Assembly: GCA_963576565.1 (NCBI GenBank)
Contig: OY755038.1
Location: forward strand, 10,245,756 to 10,309,755
Direction of reading: 5' to 3'
Origin: Aspidapion aeneum
Lineage: Eukaryota > Arthropoda > Insecta > Coleoptera > Brentidae
Length of the DNA stretch: 64,000 nt
Shown: in pieces, positions 33,457-45,554 of the stretch
Numbering within the stretch: position 1 is the first letter of the stretch
Layout: each line of letters opens with the position of its first letter
The notes under the pieces: generated by a model
The model's database searches: none
What the model saw: the letters and a program-made list of their open reading frames with translations, nothing else
What the model was told of the DNA's origin: nothing
Position numbers and translations under genes: made by a program

Positions 33457-33889
33457 TGCGCCAACTATAAAGCTCTCTAGTGTAAATCTACAAGTCTGAA
33501 ACCGATCCAGACAAGGCGGAAAATTGCATTTCGATCCCCTTAAATCTAGCCAATTAAAATCGCTTTTCCAGCAAAAGCTTAAAAGATTCGGCACACTATT
33601 CTGGCACGGATTAAGTCACCTACTAAAGTTTTACACGTTTTATCTGTGACATTTCTGGGAAAATGTTGGCACCGCGCAGTTGTTAACTGCATTAATTCTC
33701 CAAAAATTATTTATCTCATAATTATAAAACTATTTCATATAGAATTAAATAGGCACGTTTTCATTGTGATTTACTTTTTTTTATCATAAAGCGTTTTAAA
33801 AATCTGTTCAATGCATTTAATTATTACCTACTATGTTCCATTAATTTCCACCATACTTTTCAAAAATGCCCAAACACCAGAATTTGCTT
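33457..33889. other. Unassigned spacer
   Basis: No gene or repeat recognised. Confidence 0.4.
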
Positions 33890-34291
33890 CAAGGCCAACA
33901 GAAAAATACAGGCCACGACCCTGAAAAAAATCAGCTGTTCTCAGAGGGCTGACTTTTACATTGGGTGTTATGGGAGGTCAGACGTTTTTTTATAATATTT
34001 TCAAAATGACTCTACAGATTTCCGCGAAATTTCAGTGAAATATTCTTAGACACAATCCCGATATTCCACCGAACTTCTGTAAGGATGCAATATGATTAAA
34101 AGGTTAAAAATCTTCAAGATTTAGCATTCTTTATTTTGAATTCACATTACCCGCCATGTGTCGCATACCAACTGTTATATTTGACACGTATATGACTTTG
34201 TCATCTGTGTTTATCATGGCATTTGTTTATTTGTTTGTATTGTGAAACTTTTTCGATTTTTTAAGATTTTTCGTCCGTTTTGATAGCCCTG
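33890..34291. mobile_element. Non-autonomous hAT-like element, copy d (opposite orientation)
   Basis: It starts CAAGGCCAACAGAAAAATAC and ends CGTCCGTTTTGATAGCCCTG, the reverse of copies a-c, with an internal deletion (402 bp). TTGCT lies next to both ends as a possible eroded duplication. Another scrap of the family is at 34480-34565. Confidence 0.7.
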
Positions 34292-34599
34292 ATTGCTCTT
34301 AAAATCAAAGCAAGTGATATACCAGAATACTGATTATAGTTTTATAATAAAACTGCAAAATTATTATAAGGAAAGCTCAAAATTTAACCACTGTTATTAA
34401 TTTAAATACAAAAATTTTAATTTAATGTGATGTGTCAAATTTTGACAACACAAACAAATATTTCAAGGTTAAATTCCCGTGACGTAGCTACAAAAAAAAT
34501 CAGGCCTTGGATTGTGACGTCGGCAAAGTGGTAGATTGTTAGCCGTGCGTTCTAACAGCCCTGGGTCTAGCTGTGAATTAATAGTTATTTAAACAACAA

Positions 34600-35070
34600 G
34601 GTTTGAAAACGACTCCTTGCACACGATCGAGACAGTTTGATAGACCGAGCCGAAGGCGAGGTCTACAAGTCGAGGGAGTGTGCAAAGAGGTTTTCAAACG
34701 AGTTTTTTACAATATTTTTTATACGACTGCTAATATAGAAAGAAAAATCAAATTTTAATTTAACTTGTTTTTATTTCCGACATTTTTGCAACAAAACTTT
34801 AAAAATTCAACAATTTTTTGACGTATCTAATCAACAAAACATACGAGCAGTGACGGTTGCTACGGAACTAAGCCAACTTATATTGATGGGTGACAACAAC
34901 AAAAATCACAATGACGGGGGACCCGTATGCAGAAATATCATGGGCGTGCGCAAAAATGACATAAGCGTGTGCAAAACGTTTTGCACACAACGTGCGCAAA
35001 ATGCCATTTTCAGATCGTGTTCTCCGTGCGCAAAACCCCCTTTTACAAGACAGTCGTATAAAAAAGGTTT
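34600..35070. mobile_element. Palindromic MITE-like repeat, copy 1
   Basis: The left part is a hairpin: TTGAAAACGACTCCTTGCAC faces GTGTGCAAAGAGGTTTTCAA. It is followed by TATTTTTTATACGACTG, whose complement CAGTCGTATAAAAAA closes the repeat at 35055-35070. The copy at 50230-50715 has a similar plan. Open frames inside are incidental. Confidence 0.6.
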
Positions 35071-35081
35071 TATGCTATTGA

Positions 35082-35740
35082 GTACAGTGAAGTCCGCTTA
35101 TAACGAACCCGTTTATAGCGAACTTCTGGTTAATACGAACCTTTTTTCTTTATACGAAAAGTCATCCATAAATACTCATGTATTGTCTTACTGGTTACAA
35201 CGATCCCGAACTTCCGGATATAGCGAACCCAATTTTAATAATCTAGAATATGTATTTTTCTTTTAAAACGAACTTTATATAAGCAGACAATGGGCGTTTT
35301 CACACTAGACGATACGGCAACGACACGAATGGTTGCAAAGACATGCACAAGACCCAGAATATGATCACGAGTATGAATTCGATAATGATATGCTTGATTT
35401 AGTAGAAGAAGAAGCTAAGAGAAAAATGTGTGACTTCGATTTTAACGATTATGTGACTATTGATAAAGACATTGTAGCAAGAGAAACGTTGACTGATGAG
35501 CAAATTAGAATCTCTCCGTAACCTCAAACATGGTTTCAAGTGATAATTAGGAAGATAATGATGATCCTGTTCAAGATAATTCTGTTGAAGTCACTAAGGC
35601 TTATGTTCCAACCATTCGTGAAATGGAAAACAAAATTTCGGAAACTCGTAATTTTTTGGAATCACGCCAAGTTCCTGATAAAATATGGGCATCAGTTTGT
35701 AACCTTGAAAGCTATATAAACAGATCATATTTTTAGTAGT
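35082..35740 (+). pseudogene. pogo/Tigger-like element: terminus joined to transposase C-terminus
   Basis: CAGTGAAGTCCGCTTATAAC at 35082 resembles the terminal repeat of pogo/Tigger elements. At 35333-35521 a frame reads LDLVEEEAKRKMCDFDFNDYVTIDKDIVARETLTDEQI, and in a shifted frame TKAYVPTIREMENKISETRN, the acidic C-terminal tail style of pogo/jerky-type transposases. The DNA-binding and DDE domains are missing, so this is an internally deleted relic. The right terminus is not found. Confidence 0.5.
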
Positions 35741-36689
35741 AGAAATGTACAAACAAAAATTATGAATTTCATAATAATAAAAAAAAGATTTAGGCTTCTT
35801 TTATGTATGTATTACATACCACCATATTATGTACTTTACATATTCCTATGTATAACAATAATAATAAACGTCTTTATTCGTATGTTTTCTGCCTTTTTTT
35901 AAAAATATAAAAATTTATAGTATTTTTTGTAATATTTTTTGTTTTCTTAATCTTGGATACTATTAAAAAAAGAAACACAAAAAATTAAACAAAATTTATT
36001 TATTACTGTTTATAACGAACGCGATGCTTGAAGCCAGGACCCCATTTAATCCTTAATGTTTCTTTTTCGAGTAGACAGGATTTTGGTAACTGTACATGCG
36101 TCAGTTTTGTTGGTTTTGGAACACACTTCGTTATGTCACTACATTACTTGACAATTAATTGTCAAAAACTTATGTTATTATATTTTTTTTCTTGAAATTA
36201 GGTTGCGATCATGTTACGTAAATTATTTCTTATTTTCACAGAAAAATCACAATTTTACATGACAAACGCAAAATACCGCAAAATGTATATAAACAACAAA
36301 CATGGCGTCCACTCACACAGCAACTGTGTGTCTACGTGCTAAAATACACGCATGCGTAATTTTCCAAAGCGTCACTTTTCAATTTTTTGAGTCAGTATTT
36401 ATGCTCTAAGTTATTTGAGTTTATGGTATATGCTGACTCTGTAAAATCCTTTAAATAATTAGGAATAATCAAGCCCTATCGTTTACATTTGGTTTTAATC
36501 CTTTTTCTCATGTTTTTTGCCGATCTTGGCATTTTAGATTTCAAAAGCAAATAGACCCAGCAGATAGAGACGACTAATTGAAAAGCCGAAAAGGGTCAGA
36601 TTACCAGCTCAATTTGAGTATTTGGGACAGGAACCTTAAAGGAATCAAAACGATATAGAGAAAGCCTTAGAGCTTCCCTATTCTTAGTC
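35741..36689. other. Unassigned spacer
   Basis: AT-rich. TTTATAACGAACGCGATG near 36007 resembles the pogo-like end at 35098 in the same orientation. Nothing else identifiable. Confidence 0.4.
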
Positions 36690-37060
36690 AGGGTAGGGGA
36701 CAATTCACCGCGGCCGATCCGCCGCGACCAATTCTCCGTGAGGACAATTCGCCGCGAGATTTTTTGTTTTATGATATTACCATCGGCAATTGTTTAAACA
36801 TTTTTATTTAGCTTGACTTATATAATATATTTGTTTATTTGTTTGGTTATAACTTTTTTCAAACTTTTCCAACTAAGTATTTGGTGGATAGTATACAATT
36901 GAATATTTTTTTTATTAAAAAAATAAATAAAATTATGATTTAAACTTTTAAAAAATCAAAATGGCGGTTCCAAAATGGCGGATTCTCCCATTTATGAACC
37001 GATTTGCATCAAACTCGAAACTTTGAGATCTTTCAGGTCGCTGGTTATTAATTTAAAGTG
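36690..37060. mobile_element. Partial foldback-like element, CCGCGG-repeat end
   Basis: It begins GGGTAGGGGACAATTCACCG, like the outer end of the element at 47037-48190, followed by degenerate TTCGCCGCG repeats and one core repeat (AAAATGGCGG..CATTTATGAACCGATTTGCA). The opposite inverted end is missing. Confidence 0.7.
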
Positions 37061-37487
37061 AAGGGAAAATAATTGTCTGTTAATAGAAATATCTCATAAA
37101 AAATCAATCCTTTGGGATGCAACTGATAAAGACTACTAAGTATGACGCATGGGGGGAAATAGCTGCTCGTTTATTTGTTTGTTTTATTTGTTTTACATAT
37201 TACTACAAATGTTGCTGCCGCAATAATAATATCAATATCACCGTCATCCATTTCTGCTGTATTTTTACTTTGAACTGTCGAAATCAGTCTGGATGAATGC
37301 ATTTGCACAGGAGTAACAAAACAATGTCAGCAACATTTAATTGGAGACAAATTTCGCAACATTGTTTTTGAAAATTTGTTGAAAAATATTGTCATTAACT
37401 TTTTTGTTACTAACTTTGTTTTCAACAATGTTTCTTGGTGCGGACAAGGTTTGACAGTTAAATTTTTGTTTAAAAATGAGACATTAT
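37061..37487. other. Unassigned spacer before the 1 kb tandem array
   Basis: A 95-codon frame (37376-37663) runs into the first array unit and shows no domain. Confidence 0.35.
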
Positions 37488-40400
37488 TAACAAAAGACCT
37501 TCCAGGGAATATGGTTATAGTCCAGAGTGACAGACTAGGTATAGACGACCAGTCAAAAGGGGTTGGTTTAAACAGCGGTACGGATTTAGTTTCCGATGGA
37601 CTTTTTAACCAAATTGTGCAGAAGATGATTACAGGACGAATCAGCAGGGTGTGTCTTTTATAAAGAGACGTTTATATTCATCATGTTGCCGTTGATTTGA
37701 TTTTACAAAATAGATGGATCAATAACTCTTTTTTAATCCAAACCATTTAATTAAGAGAAAAGTTGGTCAACAAAATTCTTCTAAAAGTCTTATAAGGACA
37801 GGTAGATTTTAGGTTTAATCAAATATACACATCACGTTTTTATTTTATGTGCCGGTGTAAATATAACCTATGACCTTAAGGTAAGAAAGGGTGGTGGGGG
37901 GTGGCACCACGCTCGCTAGGGGGTGGTTCCCCCCCTTTAATCGTGTTTTTTTAAAAATATTCTAAAGATCATTTTGCAAGCGGATAAAATTTCCGTTTTA
38001 ACCATGTACCGCAGTACCCTCTAGAGGCAGTGGTGCACGTTCCATAGGCTTAAGAAAAGAGGGGAAATGTTTAAAATATGTTTTATTTTTTATGTGGCAT
38101 TTTGTAATAAGGTTTTTTTGTATAAATACTCAAATCAAACAAAATTTTGAACATTTCATTCACACATTTTGTAATTCAGTAAATAATACTCAAGGTGAGC
38201 AAAAAATATTTTTGATTAATATTCACTTAAAACATAATTTTTCGAGTTGAATTCATTTAAATTGGAGTGAGGGGGCATCCACCTCTCGCCCCCTCAAAAG
38301 TGATCTTTTACAGTATTTTTCTAATTATTTGCAAACTTTTAACTTGACCAAAAACAACTAAGTTATTGTTATTGAGACTGACCAAAAGTCCTCTCTAACG
38401 ATGTATAACACGCCCCCCTTACATCAGTGGAGCACCTTTTATAGGCATTTAAATAAATGAGAGGTGTTGAAAAAACAATATTTTTTAAAATTTTCTTGAA
38501 TTTTATTGTCCCACATGTCTGGTTTTAAAACTCATTTTTAAAGCTGAAGAAATTTTCTTTTCACAGTATTAACAAAAGACCTTCCAGGGAATATGGTTAT
38601 AGTCAAGAGTGATAGACAACCAGTCAAAAGGGGTTGGTTTAAACAGCGGTACGGATTTAGTTTCCGATGGACTTTTTAACCAAATTGTGCAGAAGATGAT
38701 TATAGGACGGCTCAGCAGGGTCTTTTATAAAGAGACGTTTATATCGATCAGTTTACCGTTGATTTGATTTTACAAAATAGATGGATCAATAACTCTTTTT
38801 TAATCTAAACCATTTAGGTAAGAAAAAAGTTGGTCAACAAAATTCTTCTAAAAGTCTTAGGTAGAGGTTTAATCAAATATACACATCACTTTTTTATTTT
38901 ATGTGCCGGTATAAATATAACCTATGACCTTAAGGTAAGAAAGGGTGGTGGGGGGTGGCACCACCCTCGCCAGGGGGTGGTTCCCCCCCTTTAATCGTGT
39001 TTTTTTTTAAAATATTCTAAAGATCATTTTGCAAGCGGATAAAATTTCCGATTTAACCATGTACCGGAGTACCCTCTAGAGGCAGTGGTGCACGTTCCAT
39101 AGGCTTAAGAAAAGAGGGGAAGTGTTTAAAATATGTTTTATTCTTTATGATTTTTGATTAGTATTCACTTAAAACATAATTTTTCGAGTTGAATTCATTT
39201 AAATTGGGGTGAGGGGGCATCCACCTCTCGCCACCTCAAAAGTGATCTTTTACAATATTTTTCTAATAATTGGCAAACTTTTAACTTGGCCAAAAACAAC
39301 TAAGTAATTGTTTTTGAGACTGACCAAAAGTCCTCTCTAACGATGTATAACACGCCCCCTTACATCAGTGGCGCACCTTTTATAGGCATTTAAATAAATG
39401 AGAGGTGTTAAAAAAACAATATTTTTATAAAATTTTCTTGAATTTTATTGTGCCATATGTCTGGTTTTAAAGCTCATTTTTAAAGCTGAAGAAATTTTCT
39501 TTTCACAATATTAACAAAAGACCTTCCAGGGAATATTGTTATAGTCCAGAGTGACAGACTAGGTATAGACAACCAGTCAAAAGGGGTTGGTTTAAACAGC
39601 GGTACGGATTTAGTTTCCGATGGACTTTTTAACCAAATTGTGCAGAAGATGATTACAGGACGGATCAGCAGGGTGTGTCTTTTATAAAGAGACGTTTATA
39701 TTGATCAGTTTGCCGTTTGTTTGATTTTACAAAATAGATGGATCAATAACTCGTTTTAATCCAAACCATTTAGGTAAGAGAAAAGTTGGTCAACAAAATT
39801 CTTCTAAAAGTCTTATAAGGACTTGGGGAAGTAGGTTGATGGTATAAATATAACCTATGACCTTAAGGTAAGAAAGGGTGGTGGGGGGTGGCACCACCCT
39901 CGCTGGGGGGTGGTCCCCCCCTTTAATCGTGTTTTTTTAAAACTATTCTAAAGATCATTTTGCAAGCGGATAAAATTTCCGATTTAACCATGTACCGCAG
40001 TACCCTCTAGAGGCAGTGGTGCACGTTCCATAGGCTTAAGAAAAGAGGGGAAATGTTTAAAATATGTTTTATTTTTTATGTGGCATTTTGTAATAAGTTT
40101 TTTTGTATAAATCCTCAAATCAAACAAAATGTTGAACATTTATTTTTGTAATTCAGTTAATAATAGATACTCAAGGTGAGCAAAAAAATATTTTTAATTA
40201 GTATTCACTTAAAACATAATTTTTCGAGTTGAATTCATTTAAATTGGGGTGAGGGGGCATCCCCCTCTCGCCACCTCAAAAGTGATGTTTTACAGTATTT
40301 TTCTAATTATTTGCAAACTTTTAACTTGACCAAAAACAACTAAGTAATTGTTATTGAGACTGACCAAAAGTCCTCTCTAACGATGTATAACACGCCCCCC

Positions 40401-40543
40401 TTACATCAGTGGCGCACCTTTTATAGGCATTTAAATAAATGCGAGGTGTGGAAAAAACAATATTTTTTAAAATTTTCTTGAATTTTATTGTCCCACATGT
40501 CTGGTTTTAAAACTCATTTTTAAAGCTGAAGAAATTTTCTTTC
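37488..40543 (+). repeat. Three tandem copies of a ~1 kb unit
   Basis: Units start at about 37488, 38569 and 39511 with TTAACAAAAGACCTTCCAGG. Each contains GGGTGGTGGGGGGTGGCACC, GTACCCTCTAGAGGCAGTGG and TATAACACGCCCCC, and ends in GCTGAAGAAATTTTCTTT. Lengths are about 1081, 942 and 1033 bp because of internal deletions. Frames are short and not conserved between units, so the unit is probably non-coding. Class unknown. Confidence 0.85.
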
Positions 40544-40651
40544 CAACGATGTATAGTGATGAATGGTCAAGTTTGGTATACACTTGAATCTTCATTTAGG
40601 ACAACCATGTTAGAACAGTACTAATACACAGACTGCATTCAATGAGAGAAG

Positions 40652-41592
40652 CAACACACTTGGTATGAATATACAGTATACTCCCCCAAAAATATAACTT
40701 GATGGTGGGGTGGTTCCCCCCTAAATTTTTTTTAAACATTTTTTATTACTTGTTATATCAAAGACAATTTTTGGGGCGTCTATTCAAGATCTACTGTTGC
40801 GTTGAGGAGGGAGTGATGTACATCGTTCAGGAAATTTCTTCAGCTTTAAAATTTAGTTTTAAAACATGAGGGACAGTAAAATTTTAAAAAATTAAAATAA
40901 AATAGTTTTTTCCACTCCTCTTATTTATTTAAATGCCTATAAAAGGTGCGCTACTGATATAAGGGGGCGTGTTATACATCGTTGGAGAGGACTTTTCATC
41001 AGCCTCAATAATTGTTACTTAGTTGTTTTTTGCCAAGTTAAAAGTTTGCTAATAATTGGGAAAATAGAGAACACTTTTGAGGGGGTGAGAGAGAGGATGT
41101 CCCCCACCCCCACTTTAAAAAAGGTTAACTAGAACAAGTCAGTTTAAGTTATTACTATCCAAAAATAATTTTTTACTTACTCTTATTATTATGAATGTTC
41201 AACGTTTTTGTTTGATTTAAGGATTTTAACAAAAATATTTTTTTGAGAAAAAAATAGTGTTGAGGATAAAAAATACCACAAAAAAAATATCAAAAAATTA
41301 TTTTAAAAATTTTCCTTTTTTTCGTATGGTAATTGAATGTGCACCACTGCCGTCAGAGGGTACTCAGGTATGTCCATCGTTGAAAATGAAATTGTATCCG
41401 CTTGAAAAATGATCTCCAGAAGATTTTTGGAAAAGTTGACCATTTTCGAGTTAATAGCAAAAAGCTATCAAAAAGCACGTTTAAGGGGTGAATCATCCCC
41501 CTGCCAGGCTTGGGGGGGTGGTTCTCTTTCGTAAAATGTTCGGGCGAGTCCTATGTCTATCTATACCAAGTGTGTTAGTAGGGCCTGAACAA
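40652..41592 (-). repeat. Diverged inverted copy of the ~1 kb unit with 14 bp terminal repeats
   Basis: AACACACTTGGTAT on the left is matched by ATACCAAGTGTGTT on the right. The interior is the reverse complement, diverged, of the preceding units: CCTATAAAAGGTGCGC, GTGTTATACATCGTTGGAGAG and CCACTGCCGTCAGAGGGTAC. This copy, and not the tandem ones, shows recognisable ends, so it may be the closest to a complete element. Confidence 0.65.
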
Positions 41593-42469
41593 TCTAGTCA
41601 TATTACTAGTGAAAAGATATGGTCGAGTGGTAAACCGCGTGGGTATTTTGGTGTACAAATCTTGGGTATTAGGGGAATTGTTAGAGGAAATAGTGGGTAT
41701 TAGAGGTATTATTTGGGTATTAGTGGGTATTAGTAGGCATTAGAGGGTATTAGAAGGGTATTAGATTTAATAGCCGGGGTATTAGACGAATTAGTCTGGG
41801 TAATAGCTGTATTAGAATTATAAAAGAACATACGATTTTTCAAACTTATTTACCACAGAACAAGTCCAATGTAACCTGTTATCTGGTACCTTTCGACGCG
41901 TATCAATACGCTACAGTAGATTATGAGCATTTTTTATGGGAACCTCCTTATTAGTAGATACATATTAACGATTTGGCAACAATGCCTACACCTGTTGAGA
42001 AAAAAACCGTGCGTATCGAGGTGTGTAAACTTTATGTTTTTTTGTGGTGGCAGTGAAAAAAAATAAGGTAAGTTATGTTCAGTAGAAATGTCTTTGAGAC
42101 TGATAATTTTCTATATGATTCATTTTTCATAATAATTTAATTTAAGTTGGCTCGGCTAAAGCAAGAAAGCGAGCAATAAAGTTAGGTTATGTTAACTCCA
42201 ATATTTTCATGCAGCACCGAGTGCAGCACGATTGCTATTTTTTGCCAATAATAGTGTAATACAGGTAGTAATATGATTTTTCAAATTCAATTTTAAATTT
42301 TTTAAAGGGTCGAAATAAATTTTTGGTTTTTGACTGCCGTTTATTTTTACTCCTAAATGATGTGGAAGTATAGTATCGGCAAAAAATAATGAAAATTTTT
42401 TATTGGCTAAATCGTCTTAAAATGGCCCAAAACGCGTAGAAAACCTATTTTCAGCAAAAAAAATTTTTG

Positions 42470-42620
42470 TGTCTGTCGGTCTATAAGTCTGTCGGTGTGT
42501 CGGTCTGGTAGTTTACGCGATAACTTTTGAATGAATTGAGCTATCGACTTGAAATTTGGCACACAGGTAGAGCTCCATAGGAAAATGGTTCGGATTGTAT
42601 TTAAGCCAAATCAGCCCAGG
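42470..42620. repeat. CTGTCGGT-rich tract next to a conserved GATAACTTTTGAA block
   Basis: GTGTCTGTCGGTCTATAAGT and GTCTGTCGGTGTGTCGGTCT precede TTTACGCGATAACTTTTGAA and GACTTGAAATTTGGCACACA. The same arrangement (CTGT/CAGA tract beside a GTTAT block) occurs inside the CAGA elements, so this may be a related but distinct repeat. Confidence 0.5.
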
Positions 42621-42994
42621 GGTAGGGGGTAAGAGGTGGGTTGAACTGCCAAAAAAATGAATTTTTCGATGTAAAATGCAATGAGGACGGTTTTCGGGGT
42701 CAGTTTTCACATGTAAGTTTTTAATAAGGTTGTTCAAAAGCTGCATGACGTACTTAGCTTTGGGAATGGGGTAAGAAGGGGTGGGGATGTGGTGAGATGG
42801 AAAATATCGTGTAATATATCGTTTTCGAGGTTTGCGGGTTCGGGGATCTCATTTCCATGAACTATACTCCAATTCAAAAAAATTGAGACAACATTTACTG
42901 AAAGTTTGACAAGTATGACATTTAAATGTTATTTGTAATGTCACATTTGTCAAACAGTCAATATAATATCAAGTTTATAATAAGGCAAGTAATA

Positions 42995-43420
42995 GAGTGT
43001 TTTTGGTCAGCACATTTGTCTCCAAAATCGTGGTTGTGGTTAATCTGAGTCGGCGCAATAGCGACCTGTCCCGTGGTTTTGTTTAATTACCACAAAGGAC
43101 GTGGTTAATTACAGATCTTTAGCGCTAACTTTATGTGAGTAGGTATGGTTATTTTACATTGACATTTCAACCAACCAAAACTGGAATCGTGTTCCAAATT
43201 CATATTTTTGTTATGTTTTGAACATTTTTGATTATTTTGATGAAAGTTTCAAATTATTTTTCTTGTAAAATGGTTTACTTGCAGTTTTATGAAATGACAG
43301 TTCGTTATGTGGCGTGTCCAAAAACTGTGTTGTTCGTGACAAATAGCTATGGTTATTAACCACTAACATAACCACAACTATAACGAAATTGACGTCTACA
43401 TGTGCTGAACAAAAACACTC
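42995..43420. mobile_element. MITE with GAGTGTTTTTG ends, TA duplication
   Basis: GAGTGTTTTTGGTCAGCACA on the left is matched by the complement TGTGCTGAACAAAAACACTC on the right, with TA flanks. An inner pair (GTGGTTGTGGTTA / TAACCACAAC) extends the arms. 426 bp, non-coding, mariner-like by its TA duplication. Confidence 0.8.
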
Positions 43421-43526
43421 TAATAACTTTTTAACTGCGAAAAGTGGATTTTTTCCAGGGATATCAGTGGGTATTAGTAGGCTCGAGTAGGTATTAGTGG
43501 GTATTAGTGAGTATTAGTGGGTATTA

Positions 43527-45439
43527 CCCAAGTAACATTTCTTTATTTATAGCAGAAGCTAAAAGGTTGCCAGCGCCTTTCCTTAAAACCATTAGTTTCA
43601 ATGTTTGGTCGCTAGCACGTTCCCATTACCCTTATATACCCCTTAGACCTCCTAAATGGGACTCCCCAATTGGTGGTGGCAACCTATGTATTAAACTCAC
43701 TATAAAACCATAAGAAATAAACTCCAGCTTCGCGCTCTAGCGGTTCCACCAGGATAGAACCTTTTAAAGCCTAAAGCTATTATGCCAGGTTCTAAAAGCA
43801 ACTCAGAAACGTCCTCTATCCTATTATAAAACTAGATTTGGTAATTTGGTATCCTGGCGATTCTGTTGAATACCATAATACCTTTAGGGTAAAGAAGTTT
43901 TCCTATAAAAGCTATGGCGATATTTTAGATTCACAATGGCTATATAAAATAATTTAGGTCACAAAATTGCTAAAAATGTCAGAGTCCCAAAATTATTTTA
44001 TCACATAAAAATATACCGAGTTTGTTGTTGTGTTGATGATGAAATTGTTTGCCAGATTTATTTTTCTGATAAAATCGTATCCGAAAAGCTCTCAAAACAA
44101 GCGCGCCAGCTCAGGAATGCTTTTTAATAGTTTTTTGATAACAAAATAACAAATATTTTAAATTAAAAAAAAATCATTTACACTATTCACCATTAAAAAA
44201 GTCTGTATGGTTTACATAAATCAAAATTAAAGTAAAATTATTGTTAAAAAACACTGCTAAAACGACTAGATAAATATTTTCTCTTTACAATATTTTTTAA
44301 ATAAATTTATATACGCCATTATGGTTTTATAGTGGTCACTTGGTTTTATCTGTTACTGTATCGCAATAAGAATTTTTGAGTGCCCTTATGAAACCAACAA
44401 AAAAGAACAATGTAAACATAGTCAACATAACCTCACTTAAATTTTTTGTATTTGTTTTTAAAGTGTTTAAAAGCGTATAATTCAACACTTTTAAATGTTT
44501 TTTATCGTGCAATTTCGACACAGTCGAGAGGGCCAGTGCAATTTCGACACAGTCGAGAGGGCCAGTGCAATGATATTCGTTGTGCCTGCAGTTTGGAGGG
44601 CAACCTCTTATATTGGCCGTAAAAACAGGCCTTATCTAGGCCTCGGTGTCCTACCCAGGAGGACGGAAACTCACCAATTATTAATTATTGGGCTTTAAAT
44701 AATCAATCTTGCAATAGGTAGGTACCAATCTGTACCTAGGTATATCTATTATTTTTACAAGAAATACCTAAAAAAATAAAACACGAAAGTATTTACTTCC
44801 TTCTGTTAGAACCCTTAAGGAAACACGTTTATATGGCCGCCTATTTAAATAATATTTAATATACAGCTATGGGTAACTATAAATATAAAAGAATTAAGTT
44901 TACCTTTAAGCCTTCCTATAAAACCTTTTTAAAATGCCTAAAAGTAATGGCAAAAACCAAAAGTCTAAAGTTTATATTTACCACTCTTAAAAACCTTAAG
45001 GAAACTAGGTTCTATATGGCCGCCTATCTAATCATATTTACTTTTAAACTACTGGTAACTATAAAAACAAAGGGATATAAGATAACCTTTTAGCTCTATT
45101 ATAAAACACTTTTGTGATGACCTAAAGTAATGAAAAAAACTAAACAACCAAAGTTTATATTTATTTCTTTTTAAAAACTTTAGGTAAAATGGTTTTATAA
45201 GACCAACTTTATAAATCAGAAATCAATAAAACCAAAAGTATCTAAAAGGAACAGAAGGAATATCCGTTTTATTATACTCCCTTTATAAATCACTTTTGGT
45301 TGTATAACACCCCTTTAGGTAATTGGCAATATAAATTACCTTTATGTAGCCAAATTGATCCTAAAACCCATAACAGCACCCTCTAAATAACCTAGGAACC
45401 AAATTAATAAAACTTTGAATGGTAATAATGTTACTTGGG
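43527..45439. mobile_element. 1.9 kb element with CCCAAGTAACATT ends, TATTA duplication
   Basis: CCCAAGTAACATT and its complement AATGTTACTTGGG bound the element. TATTA flanks it at 43522-43526 and 45440-45444, although TATTA is also part of the host GGGTATTAG array. Inside are a 29 bp tandem duplication (44507-44565) and about 180 bp diverged tandem units (44809-45170, containing AAGGAAAC and TATATGGCCGCCTAT). No transposase recognised. Superfamily unknown. Confidence 0.65.
44507..44565 (+). repeat. 29 bp direct duplication
   Basis: GTGCAATTTCGACACAGTCG followed by AGAGGGCCA occurs twice, head to tail, without a mismatch. Confidence 0.9.
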
Positions 45440-45554
45440 TATTATGGGTATTACAGGGTAATAGAGGTATTAGTTTAACAAATTCGGGTATTAGAGGTAA
45501 AATGAGGTATTAGTGTACACAATTTTGGAGCGCGGTTTACCCCTCGGATATGGT

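Larger units (their letters stand above)
41624..45546. mobile_element. Foldback-like element FB-4 (GGGTATTAG repeats), 8 bp target duplication
   Basis: The ends CGAG(T/G)GGTAAACCGCG are inverted, with GATATGGT at 41616-41623 and 45547-45554. Next to them lie arrays of GGGTATTAG(T/A)G units (41640-41810, 43455-43526 and 45430-45530), with GTACA nearby on both sides. Unlike FB-1 and FB-2 the GGGTATTAG units have the same orientation at both ends, so only the outermost bases form an inverted repeat. It hosts a MITE (42995) and a 1.9 kb element (43527). No coding sequence. Confidence 0.6.

Noticed and set aside
33397..33594. 65-codon minus-strand frame
   Set aside because: Lies over hAT-like scrap and spacer; no domain.
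37376..37663. 95-codon frame at start of the 1 kb array
   Set aside because: Not conserved in the other two units and no domain.
44489..44698. Possible exon around the 29 bp duplication
   Set aside because: Frame is open through the duplication only because 29 bp shifts it; no recognisable protein or splice sites.
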